From Actinomycetota bacterium (GTDB lineage: Bacteria > Actinomycetota > Acidimicrobiia > Acidimicrobiales > Ilumatobacteraceae), in NCBI GenBank assembly GCA_016870935.1, contig VGAB01000005.1:1-38513 (forward strand): a stretch of DNA of 38,513 bases, read 5' to 3'. The notes beneath the pieces were generated by a model. It saw only the letters and a list, made by a program, of their open reading frames with translations, was not told the origin of the DNA and made no database searches. Positions 32,503 to 38,513 of the stretch are shown here, in pieces; within the stretch, counting starts at the first letter, position 1, and every line of letters begins with the position of its first letter. The translations under genes and the position numbers were made by a program.

Positions 32503-33309
32503 GTGCTCGAGTGCGTAATCAACATCAGCGAGGGTCGTCGCTTGGACGAAATCGGAGAGATTCGTCGCGCAATCGGTCACGACGTTTTGGATGTTCACAG
32601 CGACTATCACCACCACCGCAGTGTCTTCACCTTGGCACGACCCGAGGCCGCAAAAACTCTCGCAGAATTGAGCGCGCGACGCTTCGATCTACGCCAACAT
32701 GTCGGGGTGCACCCGCGTATCGGCATCATCGATGTGGTTCCGTTCGTGCCCCTCGAAAACTCGACTTTCGAGCATGCCGTCGACGCGCGCAACGAGTTCG
32801 CCGAATTCGCCGCGAGCGAACTCGGGATACCTAGTTTTGTCTACGGGCCCGAGCGCGACCTTCCGGAGATTCGCAAGCGTGCCTTCGTCGACCTGGAACC
32901 AGACTTTGGGCCCAAGTCACCGCACCCGACCGCCGGCGCCATCTGTGTCGGGGCGCGAGAAGTGCTCGTCGCCTACAACGTGTGGTTGAAAGATGCCGAC
33001 ATCGCCGACGGCAGAAGAATCGCCAAAGAGATTCGCGTCAAACAGGTGCGAACTTTGGGGTTGCAACTTGGCGACGACATTCAAGTGAGCATGAACCTGA
33101 TCAAGCCCGACGAGATCGGACCGCTACAGGTTTTCGATCAAATTGCAGAACGAGCCGAGATCGCTCACGCCGAACTGGTTGGCCTCGTTCCCGCCAGGGT
33201 TTTGGCGTCGATACCCAAGAATCGCTGGGTCGAACTTGACTTGAGCAAGGAAAAAACAATCGAATGGTGCCTGGCCGCACGCAACCGCGCGTTGCAAAAC
33301 CTGGACTGA
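32503..33309 (+). CDS. Glutamate formimidoyltransferase-like protein (FTCD N-terminal domain)
   Basis: This 268-residue protein matches the FTCD formiminotransferase domain: LECVINISEGRRLDEIGEI (2-20), the catalytic-type His70 in VGVHPRIGIIDVVPFVPL, YGPERDLPEIRKRAF, HPTAGAICVGAREVLVAYNVWL, and IGPLQVFDQIAERAE. It would move the formimino group from formiminoglutamate to tetrahydrofolate, or a related folate reaction. It lacks the cyclodeaminase domain found in mammalian FTCD. The start is GTG at 32503. No histidine-degradation genes lie nearby, so its pathway is open. It is divergent from tatA and convergent with whiB. Confidence 0.85.
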   Translation: MLECVINISEGRRLDEIGEIRRAIGHDVLDVHSDYHHHRSVFTLARPEAAKTLAELSARRFDLRQHVGVHPRIGIIDVVPFVPLENSTFEHAVDARNEFAEFAASELGIPSFVYGPERDLPEIRKRAFVDLEPDFGPKSPHPTAGAICVGAREVLVAYNVWLKDADIADGRRIAKEIRVKQVRTLGLQLGDDIQVSMNLIKPDEIGPLQVFDQIAERAEIAHAELVGLVPARVLASIPKNRWVELDLSKEKTIEWCLAARNRALQNLD

Positions 33310-33320
33310 AACGATCTAAT

Positions 33321-33350
33321 CGGCGCGAATCGGCGCGAATCAGCGCGACT
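33321..33350 (+). repeat. Three tandem 10-base repeats
   Basis: Two exact copies of CGGCGCGAAT (33321-33340) are followed by a degenerate copy (CAGCGCGACT, 33341-33350). They fill the space between the formimidoyltransferase-like stop and the whiB stop, and the last copy overlaps the whiB stop codon. Both genes converge here. The repeat probably reflects slippage; no function is evident. Confidence 0.6.
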
Positions 33351-33627
33351 AGGCGCTGGCCGTGTTGCGAGAACTCTGGGCGCGTTGCCGACGAAGCCTT
33401 CTTCGTTCACGCTCCGAAAGACCTCCCCAGATACCGAATTTTTCTCCGTTCTCAAGGGCGTATTCGAGGCAATTGTTTTTGACTTCGCAGCCTCGACAGA
33501 CCTCTTTTGCCTCGCGGGTCGAGGCCCCTCGCTCGGGGAAGAAGAGGTCGGGGTCAACACCGAGGCAATTTGCCTTCTCCTGCCACGCCCGGTCAGAGCT
33601 CACCGGTATGTGCAAGCGGTCTTCCAA
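33349..33627 (-). CDS. whiB2: WhiB-family iron-sulfur regulator, WhiB2 type
   Basis: WhiB proteins bind a [4Fe-4S] cluster and act with the primary sigma factor; WhiB2 (WhmD) in mycobacteria and WhiB in Streptomyces control septation and differentiation. The 92-residue protein has all four cluster cysteines: C21, C44, C47 and C53 (CRGCEVKNNC), the GIWGG turn at 65-69, and the basic tail ERERRRLRRQR. The C-terminal part EYALENGEKFGIWGGLSERERRRL matches the WhiB2 group. The start is an unusual TTG at 33627, supported by GGGAGGG 9-15 bases upstream; an internal GTG at 33603 would lack this. Confidence 0.93.
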   Translation of the reverse strand: MEDRLHIPVSSDRAWQEKANCLGVDPDLFFPERGASTREAKEVCRGCEVKNNCLEYALENGEKFGIWGGLSERERRRLRRQRAQSSRNTASA

Positions 33628-33635
33628 TTTTGAAA

Positions 33636-33642
33636 CCCTCCC
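33636..33642 (-). promoter_or_regulatory. Strong ribosome binding site for the whiB2 TTG start
   Basis: The minus strand reads GGGAGGG followed by TTTCAAAA and then TTG at 33627, an ideal purine-rich ribosome binding site with an eight-base spacer. This fixes the start at TTG and explains why an ATG-only search would miss the first eight residues. Confidence 0.7.
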
Positions 33643-33680
33643 GATAGTCCGTCAACCAACGCGGGGGGCGTTAACAACGG

Positions 33681-33706
33681 TGTAATTACAGCGGCAGTAT
33701 TCTGCC
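33681..33706. promoter_or_regulatory. Paired palindromes upstream of whiB2
   Basis: Two inverted repeats lie side by side between the VWA gene and whiB2: TGTAATTACA (33681-33690, a perfect ten-base palindrome) and GGCAG-TATT-CTGCC (33693-33706). Both are upstream of whiB2 and downstream of the VWA gene stop. They could be operators for whiB2, or the second may help end VWA transcription. There is no T-tract on the minus strand after it. The call is pattern-based. Confidence 0.35.
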
Positions 33707-33734
33707 AAACTTTTACAAAAAATGCAAATATCAC

Positions 33735-35753
33735 CTAAGCGGTGCGACGCGAACCCCCGAGTCGCGAAAGCTGACGACGATGCTCGATGAAGTCGACCAG
33801 CACATACTCACCCAAACTTTCGGGGCTCGTAAAAAATGCCCGACCTTTGTTTATCGCCGTCAATTGCTCGATAAACGACTGCAAGGCGCGCGAGTCGTCG
33901 AGCATAAAAGTGTTTATTCTTATGCCTTCGCGGGTCGCCCGCACGACCTCGCGCAGCGTCGACTCGATCGTCTCGCGCACCGGGGGATAATTGAAAAAAA
34001 CCTCCCCCGAAGCCGAAATGTGGGCGGTCGGCTCGCCGTCGGTGATCATGATTATCTGCTTGGTTCCGCTTTGGCGCGCCAACATTTCCCTGGCGAGCAT
34101 GAAACCATGTTGCATATTCGTGCCATAGACGAAATCCCATGAGACCTCGGGCAGTTGGTGCGGTTTGAGGGCACGCGCGGTCTCGCTGAAACCGACGATG
34201 CCCAGATAATCGCGGGGAAATTGCGAACTCATCAAAGAGTGCAACGCCATCGCCACTTTTTTCGCGGGCAAAAAATAATCGCGCATCGGCATCGACAATG
34301 ACAGGTCGAGCATCAAAACGGTCGAGGACCGGGTCAGATGCTCGGTCTGTTCGATCTCGAAATCTTCGGGCGACAACTTCAACGGCTTGACGCCCCCCTG
34401 TCGTTTCAGGGCATTGCGCAATGTCTGTTGAATGTCCAGTTGAAACGGGTCGCCATATTCATAACTTTTGGTGTCGTAAGTTCGCTCGTGACCGACCCCG
34501 ATTCGCTCGACCTGGTGCTGGCCAAGGCGGTCTTTTTCGAGCGAACCAAACACGTCGCGCAGGGCCTTTTCACCAATCTTGCGCAGCCCGCGCGGGGTCA
34601 TCTCGAGCCTTCCCTCGGTCTGTTCAATCAAACCCGCCTCTTTGAGTTTCTTCGTCACCTCCGCCATCTTCTGCAGCGACTCTGCCGTGTCGTCACCAAG
34701 CAAATCGGCTACACGATCTAGATCGGCCTCGGCCAAGGCCGAGGGCGAAGACGCGTTCTTCAACAGATTCTCCAACTCGTCGAGATCGCCGAGCTCTTGC
34801 ATCGCGTCCATGGCTTGACCAAAACCCATCGGATCTTGCCCGGTGAACTCTTGTTTCGAACCCCAACCAAATTGCGGAAACATGTCTTGCAACCGCCCGG
34901 CCAACTCGTTCATCTGCCAACGCAGATCCATGTCTTGCAGAAGCTTCTCGCTGAGTTGCCGCATCTGTTCGCGCTGACCGGGGGTCATCGAGTTGAGCAT
35001 CGCCTGCGCGTTGGCCATTCTTTTGGCCATGATTTCAAGCAGTTCTTCGAGGCTCTGCGGATTTTCGGGAAAAAAGTCGCCAAATTTTTCCATGAATTTT
35101 TCGAACTCGGGGTCCTCGCCCTTTTGTTTTCGATCCAGCATCTCGTTCAGCGCCGCCATCATGTCTTTGGTTCGACCCATCATTTCGGGGGTCATTTGCT
35201 CGACGGCGCTCGACGCCTGGTCGAGATACTGCTGCATCAACTGATTGCGAAGTTTTTCGAGCAGGGCTTCGAATCGAGCCTGCGCCTGCCCGGATTGAAA
35301 GTCGTAGTGCTCAAGTTCGCCGATCTTGCCTGCGAGATCATTAGGCAACATGTCGAGCCTGAAGTTCTTCTCTTCGGCCGACTTGCCGGCGATTTGTCGG
35401 CGCCTTTCGTCTTGCGATTTTTCGGCGTCGCGCAGGGCATCGGCGATCGCATGACGCTCTTCGTCGATGATGTCGTTCAACTCGTCGGCGATCTCCTGGT
35501 AGACACCCTGCAGGTCGCCGCGTTCTTTGATTTCGGCCCGCTTCTGTCGCAATTTTTGCATCATCTCGCGCAGGCCCATCAGTTGCTCACCACGGTCGTT
35601 TCGAATGCCGTTCTGCATCATGCGACGAAGCGCGGCGTTCACATCACCGTGATGAACCAAGTCATCGGTCAACTCGTCGATCAAACTTTGCGCGTCGAAT
35701 TCGAATCCGCGCTGTGTTCCATCCCACCTCGAGTAGGTGAACCGTCCGGCCAT
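33735..35753 (-). CDS. VWA-domain protein, partner of the MoxR-type ATPase
   Basis: This 672-residue cytoplasmic protein has a long acidic and glutamine/methionine-rich helical region (about 40-330, with runs such as QKLRQKRAEIKERGD and MANAQAMLNSM), a middle winged-helix-like part (GRLEMTPRGLRKIGEKALRDVFG), and a C-terminal VWA domain (about 465-660). The MIDAS motif is complete: DLSLSM (DxSxS), the later Thr region and ITDGEP. In mycobacteria a similar protein is encoded next to a Mg-chelatase-like ATPase (Rv0959 with Rv0958). Its partner here is the AAA gene at 36339-37778, on the same strand but separated by the cyclase. Metal-dependent binding to a client protein is expected; the client is unknown. 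Confidence 0.85.
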   Translation of the reverse strand: MAGRFTYSRWDGTQRGFEFDAQSLIDELTDDLVHHGDVNAALRRMMQNGIRNDRGEQLMGLREMMQKLRQKRAEIKERGDLQGVYQEIADELNDIIDEERHAIADALRDAEKSQDERRRQIAGKSAEEKNFRLDMLPNDLAGKIGELEHYDFQSGQAQARFEALLEKLRNQLMQQYLDQASSAVEQMTPEMMGRTKDMMAALNEMLDRKQKGEDPEFEKFMEKFGDFFPENPQSLEELLEIMAKRMANAQAMLNSMTPGQREQMRQLSEKLLQDMDLRWQMNELAGRLQDMFPQFGWGSKQEFTGQDPMGFGQAMDAMQELGDLDELENLLKNASSPSALAEADLDRVADLLGDDTAESLQKMAEVTKKLKEAGLIEQTEGRLEMTPRGLRKIGEKALRDVFGSLEKDRLGQHQVERIGVGHERTYDTKSYEYGDPFQLDIQQTLRNALKRQGGVKPLKLSPEDFEIEQTEHLTRSSTVLMLDLSLSMPMRDYFLPAKKVAMALHSLMSSQFPRDYLGIVGFSETARALKPHQLPEVSWDFVYGTNMQHGFMLAREMLARQSGTKQIIMITDGEPTAHISASGEVFFNYPPVRETIESTLREVVRATREGIRINTFMLDDSRALQSFIEQLTAINKGRAFFTSPESLGEYVLVDFIEHRRQLSRLGGSRRTA

Positions 35754-35794
35754 AGGCGCACGCTAGTACGACCGACCGTAGACTGCCTATTGCA

Positions 35795-36346
35795 ATGCGA
35801 TTCCCCCGAACATTCATTTTTGTCGACCTCTCGGGTTTCACCAACTACACCGAGACGAACGGCGACCGTCGCGCGACCAAACTTCTGGGCGAATTTCGGG
35901 CCGTTGCGCGCGCTGTTGCATCTGAACGCGGTGTTCGCATCGACAAATATTTGGGCGACGGACTCATGGCGGTGGCGGTCGAGCAGGTCGATGGCATCAC
36001 TTTCGCGTTAGAGCTCGAGCGCCGCGCGCAAACAGTCTGCGCTCCGCTCACTTTGCGTATCGGCATCGATACGGGTGACACGATTCTGTTCGAGGGCGAT
36101 GACTACATCGGCAGCGCCCCGAATCTCGCGGCGCGACTCTGTGACGAGGCGGCCGACACCGGCGTGCTGATACCCACCGACCACATCGAACAACTGCCCG
36201 AAGGCGTTTCTGCAAAACCATACCGACCGCTGAAACTGCACGGATTCACAAAATCGATCGAAGTCTCGGTGCTCTCAGGGCACCCCGTCATCGATGATCG
36301 CAACGACACCAGCGAAATCTGGACTCGTCAGCCCTTTCTCAACTAG
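35795..36346 (+). CDS. Class III adenylate/guanylate cyclase domain protein
   Basis: This 183-residue protein is little more than one class III cyclase domain, which makes cAMP (or cGMP) from the nucleotide triphosphate. All catalytic positions are present: metal aspartates D11 (FVDLSGF) and D55 (GDG), the adenine-selecting pair K51 (DKYLGDG) and D103 (DYIGSAPN), and N110 and R114 (NLAARL). This pattern argues for ATP. The protein should work as a homodimer; no membrane or sensor domain is visible. It lies on the opposite strand between the VWA and AAA genes, 41 bases from the VWA start and overlapping the AAA end by eight. A signalling role with the MoxR/VWA pair is a hypothesis. Confidence 0.88.
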   Translation: MRFPRTFIFVDLSGFTNYTETNGDRRATKLLGEFRAVARAVASERGVRIDKYLGDGLMAVAVEQVDGITFALELERRAQTVCAPLTLRIGIDTGDTILFEGDDYIGSAPNLAARLCDEAADTGVLIPTDHIEQLPEGVSAKPYRPLKLHGFTKSIEVSVLSGHPVIDDRNDTSEIWTRQPFLN

Positions 36347-37778
36347 TTATCTTCGATCGATAAACCGCGCGACCGCCAGCCGCGTCTTTGTTCAGCCGCT
36401 TGGCCAAATGCATACCCTCAAGCACAAACTCGACCGCACTGGCGATGACCGCTGCCGACTCGTCACCGTCGACCAATTCGGTCACGACACTCTTCAGGTT
36501 GGGCATCGTCTGCAACAAAGTCACGAATTCTTTCGATGCAACATCTTCACCGGTTTGCACGACTTTGCCATCGGCAAACTCATCGGCGACCAGCCTGGAT
36601 TTCTCCGGCGACAAACGGCTTTTGGTCACCTGCAAAACGGCGCCGGCCACAAGTTGGTCGAAAACCTGACCCTCTCGCGCGTCGTCAATCACATCGATTT
36701 CGATCTTTCCGGCAGTGGATGCGGCCAAAGCCTCGAGGTCACTGACTCTGGGTGCGACCTCGGTTTCGTTGGCCTTTAGCGCGCGCCGCATCGCGTTCGC
36801 GCACATCAACTCGTGGTTGCTCGTCGTCAACCGCACACTCACCCCGCTGCGTTGGTTTATCTTGGTGCTCGCCCGCGCCAGGTGGCTGATCGTCGCGACT
36901 ATCTCTTCCATGAATTCGGGGGTTCTGACCTTTACATTGCCGATGCTGGAGTTGCGCGATTCTTGCCGCACGACTGCGATTTCGGTCTCGATTTCAAGCG
37001 GATAGTGGGTGCGAATCTGGCTGCCAAATCGATCTTTGAGCGGGGTGATGATTCGACCGCGATTGGTGTAATCATCGGGGTTGGCCGAGGCGACCAACAA
37101 AATGTCCAGGGGCAGGCGAATTTTGTAGCCGCGAATCTGAACATCTCGCTCTTCAAGCACGTTCAGCAAGCCGACCTGAATACGCTCCGAGAGATCGGGC
37201 AATTCGTTGATCGCAAAAATACCCCGATTGCAACGGGGCACGAGCCCATAGTGCAGGGTTAGTTCGTCGCTCAGATATCTTCCTTCGGCGACCTTTATCG
37301 GGTCGACCTCGCCGATCAGGTCGGCGATCGAAGTGTCGGGGGTCGCGAGTTTCTCGCCATATCGATTAGACCGATGAACCCAGTCGATGGGTGTCGCATC
37401 GCCTTGTGCGGCGACGAGTTCGCGCGCCTGTCTTGAAACCGGGGAATACGGATCGTCGTTGATCTCGCTGCCGCCGACAATCGGCATCCATTCGTCGAGA
37501 AGATCGACCAATGACCTAATGATTCGTGTTTTGGCCTGACCGCGCTCGCCCAAAAACACGATGTCGTGACCCGCAAGCAACGCATTTTCAAGCTGCGGAA
37601 TCACGCTGTCTTGATAACCGAGCACGCCGGTGATCAATGCTTGACCCGACTGGATTATGTCGACCGTGTTGGCGCGAATCTCTTCTTTCACGCTTCGTGA
37701 TTGCCAACCCGAACTCTTCAACTCTCCCAAAGTTTTCGGCAAACTATTTGAAGAACTCGGTTGTTTCGTAATCGCCAT
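36339..37778 (-). CDS. MoxR/Mg-chelatase-type AAA+ ATPase
   Basis: This 479-residue AAA+ ATPase has Walker A GERGQAKT (77-84), Walker B GIFAINELPDL (186-196; Asn replaces the usual first Asp and Glu192 is kept), sensor-1 region VASANPDDYTNRGRIITPLKDRFG, and a C-terminal helical lid. It groups with the actinobacterial Mg-chelatase-like ATPases (Rv0958 in M. tuberculosis) that work with a VWA protein to remodel or load metal into a client. The start is ATG at 37778. The VWA gene follows on the same strand beyond the inserted cyclase. Confidence 0.88.
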   Translation of the reverse strand: MAITKQPSSSNSLPKTLGELKSSGWQSRSVKEEIRANTVDIIQSGQALITGVLGYQDSVIPQLENALLAGHDIVFLGERGQAKTRIIRSLVDLLDEWMPIVGGSEINDDPYSPVSRQARELVAAQGDATPIDWVHRSNRYGEKLATPDTSIADLIGEVDPIKVAEGRYLSDELTLHYGLVPRCNRGIFAINELPDLSERIQVGLLNVLEERDVQIRGYKIRLPLDILLVASANPDDYTNRGRIITPLKDRFGSQIRTHYPLEIETEIAVVRQESRNSSIGNVKVRTPEFMEEIVATISHLARASTKINQRSGVSVRLTTSNHELMCANAMRRALKANETEVAPRVSDLEALAASTAGKIEIDVIDDAREGQVFDQLVAGAVLQVTKSRLSPEKSRLVADEFADGKVVQTGEDVASKEFVTLLQTMPNLKSVVTELVDGDESAAVIASAVEFVLEGMHLAKRLNKDAAGGRAVYRSKITS

Positions 37779-37801
37779 CGGCCTGAGGTTAGCGGCGGCG
37801 C

Positions 37802-37832
37802 TCAGTCTCGTGCCAGACGAGTCTGACTTTTT
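37802..37832. terminator. Hairpin between the surface-protein gene and the AAA gene
   Basis: TCAGTCTCGT (37802-37811), GCCAG loop, ACGAGTCTGA (37817-37826) form a ten-pair stem with one T-T mismatch. On the plus strand it is followed by TTTTT (37828-37832). Both flanking genes are on the minus strand, and on that strand the hairpin lies 27 bases past the surface-protein stop but without a T-tract after it. It may end that transcript (actinobacterial terminators often lack U-tracts) or stop plus-strand readthrough. Confidence 0.45.
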
Positions 37833-37852
37833 GATATTTGCTGTGGTTAGCG

Positions 37853-38513
<661 letters not shown>

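Noticed and set aside
34797-36011. 404-residue plus-strand frame opposite the VWA gene (similar long frames at 18848-19858, 28622-29596 and 30663-31712)
   Set aside because: They run antisense to the VWA, LIC12162, ppk1 and ppx genes, whose products are recognisable families. The translations show no family features; long antisense frames are common at this composition.

Overview
The window looks like a piece of an actinobacterial chromosome, most likely from class Acidimicrobiia (Ilumatobacter-like freshwater or marine lineages). The pointers are a WhiB2-type iron-sulfur regulator, a phoU-senX3-regX3 phosphate operon, gatCAB, DtxR/IdeR-type iron boxes, the actinobacterial MoxR/VWA pair, many GTG starts and secreted RCC1-repeat proteins. 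By eye the base composition is only moderately G+C rich. Genes are packed tightly: no gap exceeds about 125 bases, same-strand neighbours often overlap by ATGA, and four convergent pairs overlap at their tails. I see no rRNA, tRNA, CRISPR array, insertion sequence or phage gene.

Layout. 1-707 (-): 3' truncated RCC1-repeat secreted protein. 826-2174 (+): haloalkane dehalogenase and a DUF1330 protein. 2220-3929 (-): ilvD. 3983-4022: two abutting iron boxes, followed by fbpABC (4040-7706, +), an Fe(III) ABC importer in visibly more AT-rich DNA. 7685-10845 (-): gatCAB. 10889-11692 (-): lgt. 11768-14944 (+): M48 peptidase, lnt with a Cys-to-Ser change at the catalytic position, and an aldose-1-epimerase-like gene. 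14975-20287: a glycan-like cluster with a GT4 glycosyltransferase, a methyltransferase and an alpha/alpha-toroid protein on +, and a second methyltransferase and a LIC12162-family transferase on -. 20354-21214 (+): tesB. 21215-22931 (-): moaE, a 72-aa membrane protein and mreB. 23021-24208 (+): a DUF2342/TIGR03624-type protein lacking its HExxH motif. 24198-25337 (-): MFS transporter.

25391-32228 is a phosphate and polyphosphate block: phoU-senX3-regX3 on -, preceded by two GTTCACC PHO-box-like direct repeats, then ppk1 and a 100-aa unknown protein on -, with ppx divergent on +. After this come tatA (-, 59 aa), a glutamate formimidoyltransferase-like gene (+), whiB2 (-), and a VWA protein (-) and MoxR-type AAA ATPase (-) separated by a class III adenylate cyclase on the opposite strand. 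The window ends inside a surface protein gene (-) with three 33-bp repeats and a run of at least 21 glycine codons.

The clearest functional links are iron-controlled uptake (boxes plus fbpABC), phosphate sensing with polyphosphate turnover (regX3/senX3/phoU with ppk1/ppx), lipoprotein maturation (lgt, lnt), and the MoxR-VWA pair with its inserted cyclase. The less explained parts are the glycan-like cluster, the cyclase between the MoxR and VWA genes, the two enzymes with altered catalytic residues, and the small unknown genes next to ppk1 and mreB.
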